Part shown: in pieces, positions 50,901 through 59,190 of the stretch
Layout of the letters: each line of letters opens with the position of its first letter
Numbering within the stretch: the first letter of the stretch is position 1
Source: Mycobacterium sp.
GTDB taxonomy: Bacteria; Actinomycetota; Actinomycetes; Mycobacteriales; Mycobacteriaceae
Length of the DNA stretch: 64,000 bases
Reading direction: 5' to 3'
Assembly (NCBI GenBank): GCA_003987775.1
Contig: RXJD01000009.1
Location: 62,001-126,000 of the forward strand
The notes under the pieces: generated by a model
What the model was told of the DNA's origin: nothing
What the model saw: only the letters and a program-made list of their open reading frames with translations
Databases searched by the model: none
Translations under genes and position numbers: made by a program

Positions 50901-52370
50901 GTGCCTGACAGCGTGGCAGTGATCGGAGCCGGGCCCGGCGGGCTCGTCGCGGCGCGCTGGCTGCTGGCGCAGGGGTTTGAGGTGGCGCTCTTCGAACAGG
51001 CGCCGACGCTTGGTGGGCAATGGGCAGGCCTGGAAGGCAGCAGCGGCGTGTGGCCCGCGATGCATACCAATAGCAGCCGGGTCCTCACGGCTTTCAGTGA
51101 CCTCCCACCCGAAGTAGCCACGGCCTATCCGTCGAACCGCGACATCCTGGCCTACCTGTGCCGCTACGCCGACATGTTCGGCATCACCCCGCGCATCCGC
51201 CTGGGCACCCGTGTCGATCTGCTCCGGCACACCGGCAACGCATGGCTACTCAGCCACTCCGGCACCCGTGAAAAGTTCGAGCGAATCGTGCTGGCACCCG
51301 GCCGGTTCCATACCCCCGCGATCCCGAACGTTCCAGGGCTGCAACAGTTTTCCGGCATACTCGGCGCGACGTCCACGTATCACTACCGTGGGCCGGCACC
51401 GTACCGGGGCAGGCGCGTGCTGGTGGCCGGCGGTGCGATCAGTGCCCTCGATGTTGCCACCGATCTCGCCCGGGGCGGCGCACACGTGACGGTCACGCAG
51501 CGGCGGCAACGCTACGTACTGCCGAAGTTCGTGGGCGACGTGCCGTCGGACCACCGGATGTTCACTCGCTACCACGCCCTGGCCGGCGAATCGCTCCCGG
51601 CAACAGAATTCGACTGCCAGCTCAAGCAGTTCGTGGTCGGAGCGGGCGGAAACCCTGCGGACTTCGGGGCTCCGGCACCGCATCCGTCGCTGGCCACCGC
51701 TGGTGTCACCCTGAACGACGGATTCCTGCCGCTGGTCGCCGAGGGCCGAATCACGGTGCGGCCGTGGATGAAATCCGTCCATGGCTCGCGGGTGACGTTC
51801 TCCGACGGACACGATGGGCAGTTCGACGCACTCGTGTTCGGCACCGGATACCAGCTGAGCCTGCCGCTCCTCGATGCGCGCACCCGGGCGTTACTGAAGA
51901 TCGGCGCAACGCATTTCGATTCCGACCGCTATACCTTCCACCCCGATCTGCCTGGGTTGGCTTTCGTCGGGCTGTGGGATCAATCAGGCGGCTACTTTGT
52001 GCCGTTGGAGCTTCAGGCCCGCTGGATTGCGTACACCTGGAGCGGTGCGATCTCTGCTCCGGCCGAATCCGTCCAGCGGAGGTCTATTGAAGCGAGTCGC
52101 GGCAGCCAGAAGGCACGCATGGACCGTGTTGCGCTGACGTTCGCCCGCGCGGCCGGCGTGGAGCCGCAGCCGGATCACTGGCCGCAACTGCGCCGCGCGC
52201 TGCTGTTCGGCCCGCTGGCACCGAGCTGCTTCCGGCTCGAGGGCCCCGATGCACGCGCCGACGCGGCACGGCACTTCATTCGCGATGCCGCCGAGTTCGG
52301 TGCGATCACGTCCAATGAGCTGACCGAGCTGGAACGCAGCCGCTGGTCGCGACTGGCACCGGCCGGGTAG
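50901..52370 (+). CDS. Flavin-containing monooxygenase
   Basis: The 489-residue protein starts with GTG after AAGGTGG. It has the FAD motif VAVIGAGPGGLVAARWL, the FMO-like PNVPGLQQFSGILGA segment leading to HYRG, and a second dinucleotide region RVLVAGGAISALDVATDLA. The NADPH glycine triad is G-G-A-I-S, close to GxGxxS. Such enzymes hydroxylate soft heteroatoms or insert oxygen in ketones. It lies alone on the plus strand between the sulfatase and a convergent DUF5994 gene. The substrate is unknown. Confidence 0.86.
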   Translation: MPDSVAVIGAGPGGLVAARWLLAQGFEVALFEQAPTLGGQWAGLEGSSGVWPAMHTNSSRVLTAFSDLPPEVATAYPSNRDILAYLCRYADMFGITPRIRLGTRVDLLRHTGNAWLLSHSGTREKFERIVLAPGRFHTPAIPNVPGLQQFSGILGATSTYHYRGPAPYRGRRVLVAGGAISALDVATDLARGGAHVTVTQRRQRYVLPKFVGDVPSDHRMFTRYHALAGESLPATEFDCQLKQFVVGAGGNPADFGAPAPHPSLATAGVTLNDGFLPLVAEGRITVRPWMKSVHGSRVTFSDGHDGQFDALVFGTGYQLSLPLLDARTRALLKIGATHFDSDRYTFHPDLPGLAFVGLWDQSGGYFVPLELQARWIAYTWSGAISAPAESVQRRSIEASRGSQKARMDRVALTFARAAGVEPQPDHWPQLRRALLFGPLAPSCFRLEGPDARADAARHFIRDAAEFGAITSNELTELERSRWSRLAPAG

Positions 52371-52925
52371 TCAGGTTGTGGCGCGTTGCTGGCGCGCCGC
52401 ATAGAGGATCGAGCCCGCGGTCTGAAACGGCACCGTGTCGCGATGAGCGCTGGCGACGGGCAGGTCGGCAGCCCGGCGCAACATCATCAACGCGAGCGTG
52501 CCATTGGTGGAGTAGGGCACGATCAGGACGTTGGCCAGCGCGTCGGCACCCGTCACCGTCATCACATGCTGCTGCTTGTGCTGCCAGCCCTGCCAGTTCA
52601 AATCGGGCGGTCGTTGCAGTGGCGGCCAGTTGACCGCGATGTTGGTGATCTCGCCGAGCCGGGCACGCAGCGCCAGAATGAGCTCCGGCAACTCGACGCC
52701 GATCCGGTCGGTCCGGGGCCACCAGGCTCCGTCGATGTCATTGCCGAGCTCAGTCGCCAGGGTGAGGCGTATCGGGGTGGACTGGCGTCGCACCCCCAGC
52801 GAATGGTTGACGAGATTCACCGGGGCTTTTCCTTCATGCTCGGCATCGTCCGCCCCGCGGCTGCGGGACGCCGGAGGAATCGCATTGCCCTGAGGAACGG
52901 CCCGTAGCTGGCTACTGGTCACCAT
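52371..52925 (-). CDS. DUF5994 family protein
   Basis: From ATG 52925 the protein has 184 residues; the open frame continues to 53066 without support. RLTLATELGNDIDGAWWPRT, then a helix with LPELILALRARLG, and WPPLQRPPDLNWQG with VIVPYSTNG are the conserved parts of this mycobacterial family of unknown function. Members may be small stress-related proteins with a beta-rich fold. It ends exactly where the monooxygenase gene ends (convergent) and is divergent from the small gene at 53039. Confidence 0.75.
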   Translation of the reverse strand: MVTSSQLRAVPQGNAIPPASRSRGADDAEHEGKAPVNLVNHSLGVRRQSTPIRLTLATELGNDIDGAWWPRTDRIGVELPELILALRARLGEITNIAVNWPPLQRPPDLNWQGWQHKQQHVMTVTGADALANVLIVPYSTNGTLALMMLRRAADLPVASAHRDTVPFQTAGSILYAARQQRATT

Positions 52926-53038
52926 CGCTGACAACGAAAAGGCTCGGCCATGACGGTACGCCACCTGCACTACCGCAGAACCTTCGGCCGTAATGCTGAT
53001 TGGTAACGGTTGCCCGCGACATAGGGGAGGATGGTCAC

Positions 53039-53272
53039 ATGGCCACAGACAATTGGTGCGATGCACCCGAGATTCATCCGTCGGAGATCCGGGTAGGTGA
53101 CACCATTGGCACGGCGGCTCCCGACCATCGCCCGTACGAAGTCAGGATGATCAGCACGCCGCAAGCCGGCTCTACGCGCTGGACCTTCTTCGGCCGCGAC
53201 AAGAACGGCCAACAGCACTCGGACACCTTCCGGGACGGTCAACTGGTCCGCCGGTACGCCAAGGCGTCCTGA
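53039..53272 (+). CDS. Small conserved-looking hypothetical protein
   Basis: The protein has 77 residues, starting with ATG 53039 preceded by GGGGAGG 8 bp upstream, which is a strong site. The pattern IHPSEIRVGDTI, YEVRMISTP and WTFFGRDKNGQQHS suggests a small beta-barrel like those of KOW/hypoxic short proteins. No family is recognised. It is followed by a DUF385 gene 16 bp downstream, so it may be co-transcribed with it. Confidence 0.65.
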   Translation: MATDNWCDAPEIHPSEIRVGDTIGTAAPDHRPYEVRMISTPQAGSTRWTFFGRDKNGQQHSDTFRDGQLVRRYAKAS

Positions 53273-53288
53273 GAGAGGTTAAAAGCGG

Positions 53289-53783
53289 ATGCCGAAGTTC
53301 TCGCTGCCCGAGGAGAAGCCCGACGGGCTGGCCTCCCCCGCCACAACGAAGATCATCAAGTACGCGTCGAAGGCGCACGTCGCGATCTTCAAGCTGACCA
53401 GTGGCCGCATCGGCAACAAGTGGCGCATCGGCGCCGGATTCGACAAGCCGGTGCCGACATTGCTGCTCGAACATCGTGGCCGCAAATCGGGAAAGTCGTT
53501 CACCACTCCCCTGCTCTACCTGCGCGACGGGGCCAATTACGTCATCGTCGCCTCACAGGGCGGCCATCCCAAGAATCCGCAATGGTACTTCAATCTCGTC
53601 GCCGCCCCCGATACCCGGATTCACGTGAAAGGCCAACGCAATCTTGAGGTTTCGGCACGGGTCGCCTCCACCGACGAGCGCGCCGCGTTGTGGCCCCGGC
53701 TCGTCGAACTCTATGCGGATTTCGAGAAGTACCAGCGATGGACCGAGCGCGAGATTCCGGTGATCATCCTCTCGCCGCGCTAG
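53289..53783 (+). CDS. Ddn-like F420-dependent nitroreductase (DUF385)
   Basis: The 164-residue protein resembles the deazaflavin-dependent nitroreductase Ddn of M. tuberculosis: PTLLLEHRGRKSGKSFTTPL, NYVIVASQGGHPKNPQWYFN, a strand with EVSARVAS, and WTEREIPVIILSPR at the end. It binds F420H2 and reduces quinones or nitroimidazoles. The 3' end overlaps the convergent TetR gene by 20 bp. It is clearly a different family branch from the shorter DUF385 protein at 24252. Confidence 0.88.
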   Translation: MPKFSLPEEKPDGLASPATTKIIKYASKAHVAIFKLTSGRIGNKWRIGAGFDKPVPTLLLEHRGRKSGKSFTTPLLYLRDGANYVIVASQGGHPKNPQWYFNLVAAPDTRIHVKGQRNLEVSARVASTDERAALWPRLVELYADFEKYQRWTEREIPVIILSPR

Positions 53784-54321
53784 CGGTCAGCCGGAACAGG
53801 GCGCGGTCCAGCGTCGGCAAGATGTCGGTGATCGGGATCTCGCCGGCAGCAAACCGTGCGACCAAGCCGTAGGCGAGGTTGGACACGATTGGCGGCAGCT
53901 CCTCGACCAGGTCCGGTTCGGCGCCGGTGAGCACGGACATCGCCGCGGGTATCACGGCGTCCAGGCCATGGCTGACCAACTCCTGACCTCCGGGAGCCGA
54001 CCGCGCCCGGAAGTACGCACGCAACATGTCCGGGTGACGCTCCCAGGGCTCGAAAATGGTCCGGAACACCCGCATCAGACCGTCGTAGACCGATTCGCCG
54101 GGCTCCGGTGTCTGCGAGGCCAGACCGGCATACCGGTTCTCGTCCATCCATCGCTGCAAGGCGGCCAGGATCAACGTGTCCCTGGTGGGAAAACGCTTGT
54201 AGATGGTGGTCAACGAGGTGCGCGCCCGCTTGGCGACTTCACGCAGTTGGACGGCGTCATAGCCCTCGGTCTCGAGGATCTCGACGACCACGTCCAGGAT
54301 CGGATCGGACTCGTCGGTCAT
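53764..54321 (-). CDS. TetR/AcrR family transcriptional regulator
   Basis: From ATG 54321 the protein has 185 residues (GTG 54345 is the alternative, 193). The HTH is at about residues 10-50: VVEILETEGYDAVQLREV, then ARTSLTTIYKRFPTRDTL. The remainder is the helical ligand domain. It is divergent from a mycofactocin-coupled SDR and a P450; two perfect 15-bp palindromes lie between them, so it most likely represses both. The ligand may be a steroid, terpene or aromatic alcohol handled by those enzymes. Confidence 0.88.
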   Translation of the reverse strand: MTDESDPILDVVVEILETEGYDAVQLREVAKRARTSLTTIYKRFPTRDTLILAALQRWMDENRYAGLASQTPEPGESVYDGLMRVFRTIFEPWERHPDMLRAYFRARSAPGGQELVSHGLDAVIPAAMSVLTGAEPDLVEELPPIVSNLAYGLVARFAAGEIPITDILPTLDRALFRLTASAARG

Positions 54322-54371
54322 GACCTCGGCACTAACCACATCCACCCTTACTTCGAGTCTTGCCTCAACCC

Positions 54372-54386
54372 AGTAACGTGGTTACT
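54372..54386. promoter_or_regulatory. TetR operator 1
   Basis: AGTAAC-GTG-GTTACT is a perfect 6-3-6 palindrome in the gap between the TetR gene and the SDR gene, with the same arms as operator 2 and a different centre. Identical arms in two copies make chance unlikely. Confidence 0.75.
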
Positions 54387-54394
54387 GTACCGGG

Positions 54395-54409
54395 AGTAAC
54401 CATGTTACT
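54395..54409. promoter_or_regulatory. TetR operator 2
   Basis: AGTAAC-CAT-GTTACT is the second perfect 15-bp palindrome; centres are 23 bp apart, about two helical turns, which permits cooperative binding of two dimers on one face. It lies 6 bp before the AGGAGG ribosome site of the SDR, so a bound repressor would cover the transcription start region. Confidence 0.75.
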
Positions 54410-54426
54410 CAATCAGGAGGATGCCG

Positions 54427-55260
54427 ATGCCCGGCCGAGTCGCAGGCAAGGTCGCATTCGTCACCGGCGCGGCGCGGGGCCAGGGCCGCAGCCACGCGGT
54501 GCGGTTGGCCCAGGAAGGCGCCGACATCATCGCCGTCGATGTCTGCCGACCGTTCGACAACTCCCCGGCACCCGCCTCGACGCCGGAAGATCTCGCCGAA
54601 ACGGCCGATCTGGTCAAGGGTTTCGACCGCCGCGTGGTCACCGCCGAGGTCGACGTGCGTGACTACGACGCGCTCAAGACCGTCGTCGACAGCGGCGTCG
54701 AGCAACTCGGCCGCCTCGACATCGTCGTCGCCAACGCCGGAATCGGCACTGGCGGTGTCCGGTTGGACCGGATGGATGAGGAACTCTGGCAGGAGATGAT
54801 CGACGTCAACCTGACCGGAGTGTGGAAATCGGTGAAAGCCGCTGTGCCCCATCTGCTTTCCGGCGGCGGCGGTTCGATCGTGCTGACCAGCTCGGTGGCC
54901 GGTCTGAAGTCTTACGCGCACACCGGCCACTACGTGGCGGCCAAGCACGGCGTGGTCGGGCTGATGCGGTCGTTCGCGGTGGAGCTCGGTCCGCGCAACA
55001 TCCGGGTCAATTCGGTGCATCCCACCCATGTGAACACACCATTGCTGATCAACGAGACCACGTTCCGGCTTTTCCGGCCCGATCTGGAAAATCCGGGACC
55101 CGATGACCTGGCGCCGATCTGCCAGAGCTTCCACACCCTGCCGATCCCCTGGGTCAACGCCGAGGACATCAGCAACGCGGTGCTGTTCCTGGCCTCCGAC
55201 GAGGCCCGCTACATCACCGGCGTCACCCTGCCGGTGGACGCGGGAAGTTGCCTGAAGTAG
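54427..55260 (+). CDS. Mycofactocin-coupled SDR family oxidoreductase
   Basis: From ATG 54427 (AGGAGG at 54415-54420, 6-bp spacing; ATG 54421 has none) the protein has 277 residues. TGAARGQG, then the insertion VDVCRPFDNSPAP, is the hallmark of SDRs that keep a bound nicotinamide and pass electrons to mycofactocin. NAGIG, a catalytic serine in VLTSSVAG and YVAAK complete the active site. It probably oxidises the alcohol made or used by the P450 14 bp downstream. Twin TetR operators lie directly upstream. Confidence 0.9.
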   Translation: MPGRVAGKVAFVTGAARGQGRSHAVRLAQEGADIIAVDVCRPFDNSPAPASTPEDLAETADLVKGFDRRVVTAEVDVRDYDALKTVVDSGVEQLGRLDIVVANAGIGTGGVRLDRMDEELWQEMIDVNLTGVWKSVKAAVPHLLSGGGGSIVLTSSVAGLKSYAHTGHYVAAKHGVVGLMRSFAVELGPRNIRVNSVHPTHVNTPLLINETTFRLFRPDLENPGPDDLAPICQSFHTLPIPWVNAEDISNAVLFLASDEARYITGVTLPVDAGSCLK

Positions 55261-55274
55261 CGAAAGGACCTGTC

Positions 55275-56477
55275 GTGACCATCACTTCGGAGACCGACGT
55301 CTACTACGACCCCTATGACGTCAATATCACCGCCAACCCGTACCCCACCTTCGCCCGGCTGCGCAACGAGGCCCCGCTGTATTACAACGAGCGGTACAAC
55401 TTCTGGGCGATCTCCCGCCACGCCGACGTCGAGAAGGCGCTGTCGGACTGGGAAACGTTCTCCAACAGTCGAAGTGACATCTTGGAGCTGATCCAGTCCA
55501 AGTTCCCCATGCCTCCGGGCGTGATGATGTTCGAGGACCCGCCGACGCACACCATGTTGCGTGGGGTCATGTCGCGGGTGTTCACGCCGCGCCGGATGGC
55601 GGCGATCGAGGACCAGATCCGGGCCTACTGCGTCCGGTGCCTGGATCCCCTCGTCGGCTCGGACGGTTTCGACATCATCGCCGAACTCGCGTCGATGATG
55701 CCGATGCGTGTCATCGGCATGTTGCTGGGCATCCCGGAGGACGACCAGATCGGGGTGCGCGACGCGAACGACGCCAACCTGCGGACCAAACCCGGCACCC
55801 CGATGAAAGTGGCCGACCCGGACTCGATTGCCGACGGGCGTATCTACGCCGACTACGTGGACTGGCGCGCCAAGAATCCCTCGGACGACCTGATGACCGC
55901 ACTCCTCAACGTCGAGTTCGAGGACGAAACAGGCGTGACGAGAAAGCTCACCCGCAAGGAGGTGCTGCACTACACGCAGGTGGTTGCCGGCGCCGGTAAC
56001 GAGACGACGGGCCGGTTGATCGGTTGGCTGGCCAAGGTGCTCGCTGAGCACCCCGACCAGCGCCGGGAAGTCGAGCGGGACCGGTCCCTGCTGACGCGCG
56101 CCGTGGACGAGACGCTGCGCTTCGAGCCGACCGGCCCGCACGTCGCGCGCTACACCATCCGCGACTTCGAGGCATACGGCACCACCGTGCCGGCGGGCAG
56201 CGCTATGCTACTGCTCTTCGGATCAGCGAATCGGGATCCGTTGCGCTACAAGGATCCTGACACATTCAACCTGCACCGGGACAACATCTCCCACCTCACT
56301 TTCGGCAAGGGGGTCCACTACTGCCTGGGTGCGAATCTGGCACGCCTGGAGGGCAGGGTGGCGCTCGACGAACTGCTGAACCGCTGGCCTGAATGGGACG
56401 TCGACTACGACAGCCTCAAGCTGGCGCCGACCTCGACGGTGCGCGGGTGGGAAAGGCTGCGCATCGTCTTTCCCTGA
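55275..56477 (+). CDS. Cytochrome P450
   Basis: From GTG 55275 (GAAAGGA upstream) the protein has 400 residues. It has the I-helix AGAGNETT, ETLR in the K-helix and the heme loop FGKGVHYCLGANLARLE. The N-terminus DVYYDPYDVNITANPYPTF is typical of soluble mycobacterial P450s. It is co-transcribed with the SDR, so the pair probably hydroxylates a substrate and then oxidises the alcohol. No ferredoxin gene lies next to it. Confidence 0.9.
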   Translation: MTITSETDVYYDPYDVNITANPYPTFARLRNEAPLYYNERYNFWAISRHADVEKALSDWETFSNSRSDILELIQSKFPMPPGVMMFEDPPTHTMLRGVMSRVFTPRRMAAIEDQIRAYCVRCLDPLVGSDGFDIIAELASMMPMRVIGMLLGIPEDDQIGVRDANDANLRTKPGTPMKVADPDSIADGRIYADYVDWRAKNPSDDLMTALLNVEFEDETGVTRKLTRKEVLHYTQVVAGAGNETTGRLIGWLAKVLAEHPDQRREVERDRSLLTRAVDETLRFEPTGPHVARYTIRDFEAYGTTVPAGSAMLLLFGSANRDPLRYKDPDTFNLHRDNISHLTFGKGVHYCLGANLARLEGRVALDELLNRWPEWDVDYDSLKLAPTSTVRGWERLRIVFP

Positions 56478-56481
56478 TGCC

Positions 56482-57309
56482 TCACGTCAGCCGCGCGAGC
56501 TGGGCCAACTCGTCCAGCTGGCGCAGCGACTGGTCGCGTGGCGCGGTGTCCAACCCGAGTAGGACACGCTCCACTCCCAGCGGCGCGTAACCCTCCAGGG
56601 TCTGCGCCGTGGCTTCACCCCACTGGCACACCGTCACCGGGACATCGGGACCGGCGACCGCACGCAACTCCTCCAGCGGACCCGCCAGCAGTTCGGGGGA
56701 CGGGCTGAGCGCGATCCATCCGGCATTGAACCGGGCGATGCGCTTGAAGCTGGCCGGTCCCCCACCACCTACATACAACGGCGGATGCGGGTTCGTCACC
56801 GGCTTCGGCCAGCAATAGATCGGGTCGAAATCGACGTACTTGCCATGGAATTCGGCTTGGTCCTGGGTCCAGATCTCGATCATCGCACGCAGCCGCTCAT
56901 CGGACACCCGCCCCCGCACCGCAGGGTCGACGCCGTGGTTGGCAACCTCTTCGCGCAACCAGCCCACGCCGACCCCGAACAGGAACCGGCCCTGCGACAC
57001 GAGGTCCAGGGAAGCGACCTCTTTGGCGGTGATGATCGGATCGCGTTCCGGAAGTAGCGCAATGCCGGTGCCCAGCAGCAGTGTCCGCGTCGTTGCAGCC
57101 ACCGCCGTCAACGCCACGAACGGGTCGAGCGGGCGGTAGTACTGACGCGGAATGGGACCGCCGCTGGGATAGGGGCTGTCGTGGCTGACGGGGATGTGGG
57201 TGTGCTCGGCGACGAACAGCGATTCGAAGCCCCGATCTTCGAGCGCCGGGCCCAGCTCGGTCGGGCGGATGCTCTCGTCGGTGATGAATGTCAGAATTCC
57301 GTAGCGCAT
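56482..57309 (-). CDS. LLM class F420-dependent oxidoreductase
   Basis: From ATG 57309 the protein has 275 residues, the same length as I recall for Rv3079c, its positional match. Landmarks are FESLFVAEHTHIPVS, TLLLGTGIALLPERDP, GRFLFGVGVGWLREEVANHG and PLYVGGGGPASFKRIA. It is convergent with the P450 gene (4-bp gap). The substrate is unknown; related proteins act on lipids or secondary alcohols with F420. Confidence 0.88.
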   Translation of the reverse strand: MRYGILTFITDESIRPTELGPALEDRGFESLFVAEHTHIPVSHDSPYPSGGPIPRQYYRPLDPFVALTAVAATTRTLLLGTGIALLPERDPIITAKEVASLDLVSQGRFLFGVGVGWLREEVANHGVDPAVRGRVSDERLRAMIEIWTQDQAEFHGKYVDFDPIYCWPKPVTNPHPPLYVGGGGPASFKRIARFNAGWIALSPSPELLAGPLEELRAVAGPDVPVTVCQWGEATAQTLEGYAPLGVERVLLGLDTAPRDQSLRQLDELAQLARLT

Positions 57310-57391
57310 TTTCGTCCCTCTCCTCGGGTTCACTCTGGCAAGAAAACCCGGCTATGGGAATTAATTCCTGACCTGGGCGGTAGAACAACGC

Positions 57392-57811
57392 ATGGAGCTC
57401 AACGACGCGGCACGCCAACTGATCGGCAACGGCGCCGACGCCACGCTGGTCACCCTCAATCCTGACGGCAGTCCCCAGGTGAGCCTGGTGTGGGTCGCGC
57501 TGCAGTCCACACCGGACGGCGACGAACTCGTCACCGCGCACCTGGCCGAACACAAGAAGGTGCGCAACGTCCGCAACGATCCGCGCGTTGCCGTCACCAT
57601 CGTCTCGACCGGCGACCCGCACGGGGACATGCGGCCGTACCTCGCGATCAACGGGACGGCGCGCATCGTCGAAGGTGGTGCACCGGAATTGTTGAAAGAG
57701 CTCGCGCAGACGTTGTCGGACCCGCAGGTGTTCCCGCCGGCCGGTGCGCCGCCGGGATTCCTCACCCGCATCCGCATCGACAAGGTCGGCGGCATCGGCC
57801 CCTGGAGTTAG
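57392..57811 (+). CDS. PPOX class F420-dependent oxidoreductase
   Basis: The 139-residue split-barrel protein has ATLVTLNPDGSPQVSLVWV, HKKVRNVRNDPRVAVTI and RPYLAINGTARIVEGG, the standard F420 (or FMN) pyridoxamine-phosphate-oxidase-like pattern. These proteins bind F420 and reduce or sense unknown substrates; one relative is biliverdin reductase. It is divergent from the LLM gene by about 80 bp. The C-terminus RIDKVGGIGPW is typical. Confidence 0.87.
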   Translation: MELNDAARQLIGNGADATLVTLNPDGSPQVSLVWVALQSTPDGDELVTAHLAEHKKVRNVRNDPRVAVTIVSTGDPHGDMRPYLAINGTARIVEGGAPELLKELAQTLSDPQVFPPAGAPPGFLTRIRIDKVGGIGPWS

Positions 57812-57820
57812 GCCTTGGAG

Positions 57821-58219
57821 TTAGGCGTCGACGGCCACCTTCGGAACCCGCTTCGCCGGGCGTGCCGCGCCCCAAAGCCCAACGCCCACACCGACAATCG
57901 CGCCGCCAAGGCCGATGACCTGTTGGGAGCGCGTCAAGTCGTGATGCACGCTCATCCCGCCAAGTAGGTCGGCCGCGTCCGCTCCACCCGACGCCAAGAA
58001 CCACCCGCGGGTGTTTCTGCCACGCAGCGCAGCCGTGGCAAGCAGCCCGCCGATCAATGCGTCTCGGTATCCCATAGAGCGCAACAGCAGTCGTGCTTGC
58101 GCGTCCGGCTGATGCGGGGTGCCCCACAGCCGGTTGGCACGGTCGGGGTCGACGAGGAAGGAGATCCCTGAAGCGAGTCGGATACTGCCCGCGATGAGAG
58201 CGGCACGATCGATGGCCAT
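57821..58219 (-). CDS. Small predicted membrane protein (DUF4267-like)
   Basis: The 132-residue protein has hydrophobic segments near residues 9-24 (AGSIRLASGISFLV), 50-66 and 103-120 (GLGGAIVGVGVGLWGAA). The pattern with RDALIGGLL and RGWFLASGGADAADL resembles DUF4267-like proteins of unknown function, but I hold this loosely. It is divergent from the SPFH gene by 46 bp. Confidence 0.7.
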   Translation of the reverse strand: MAIDRAALIAGSIRLASGISFLVDPDRANRLWGTPHQPDAQARLLLRSMGYRDALIGGLLATAALRGRNTRGWFLASGGADAADLLGGMSVHHDLTRSQQVIGLGGAIVGVGVGLWGAARPAKRVPKVAVDA

Positions 58220-58265
58220 GGCGGCAGCTTAGAGTCTTCCCACACCACAGGAGAAGGAGTCTGGG

Positions 58266-59153
58266 ATGACGTGGCAGATCGTGATGTTCGTCGTGAGCCT
58301 GATCGTGGCCGGCGTTGCGGCCCTGGGTTTGCTGCTCAGTCGCGACGACAAAGCCCGCAGCCGTCGCAGGACGGCGGTCTTCGGAGCTCTGGGCGGCGCG
58401 GTCCTGTTCTTCCTGTTGGGCTGTTTCACGATCGTCGGCACCCGGCAGATCGCGATCGTCACCACCTTCGGGCGCCCCACCGGGGTGAGTCTGAACAACG
58501 GATTCCACGGCAAGTGGCCGTGGCAGATGACGCATCAGATGGACGGTGCGGTGCAGATCGACAAGTACGTCAAGGACGGCAATCACGACGAGCGCATCAT
58601 GGTCAGACTGGGCAACCAGTCCACCGCCTGGGCCGACGTGAGCATCCGCTGGCAGCTCAAACAACACGCCGCCCCCGAGCTCTTCCAGCAGTACAAGACC
58701 TTCGACAACGTGCGCGTCAACCTGATCGAGCGGAACCTGTCCGTCGCGCTCAACGAGGTGTTCGCCGCGTTCAATCCGCTGGACCCGCAGAACCTCGACG
58801 TCTCTCCGCTGCCCAATCTCGCCAAGCGCGCCGCTGACCTGATGCGCCAGGACGTGGGCGGACAGGTCGACATCTTCGACATCAACGTGCCCACCATCCA
58901 GTACGACCAGGGCACCGAGGACAAGATCAACCAGCTCAATCAGCAGCGCGCCCAGACCTCGATCGCAGTGGAGTCCCAGCGCACCGCGGAAGCCCAGGCC
59001 AAGGCCAACGAAATCCTGTCCCGCTCCATCAGCAACGACCCCAACGTGGTTGTGCAGAACTGCATCACCGCGGCGATCAACAAGGGCATCAGCCCGCTGG
59101 GTTGCTGGCCGGGTACCACGGCGATGCCCACGGTGCCCGTCCCCGGACGGTAG
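58266..59153 (+). CDS. SPFH/band 7 domain membrane protein
   Basis: The 295-residue protein has two N-terminal hydrophobic segments (about 4-24 and 38-58), then the SPFH domain: VGTRQIAIVTTFGRPTGVSL, a strand-rich middle, and a helix with EVFAAFNPLDPQN, followed by a charged coiled region (IAVESQRTAEAQAKANEIL). SPFH proteins form large oligomeric caps that organise membranes and proteases. The neighbouring patatin-like lipase gene follows by 37 bp. The order and lengths fit M. tuberculosis Rv3090-Rv3091, from memory. Confidence 0.85.
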   Translation: MTWQIVMFVVSLIVAGVAALGLLLSRDDKARSRRRTAVFGALGGAVLFFLLGCFTIVGTRQIAIVTTFGRPTGVSLNNGFHGKWPWQMTHQMDGAVQIDKYVKDGNHDERIMVRLGNQSTAWADVSIRWQLKQHAAPELFQQYKTFDNVRVNLIERNLSVALNEVFAAFNPLDPQNLDVSPLPNLAKRAADLMRQDVGGQVDIFDINVPTIQYDQGTEDKINQLNQQRAQTSIAVESQRTAEAQAKANEILSRSISNDPNVVVQNCITAAINKGISPLGCWPGTTAMPTVPVPGR

Positions 59154-59190
59154 TCACCACCCGGAGCCACCCATGAGAGGGTGGTTCCTC

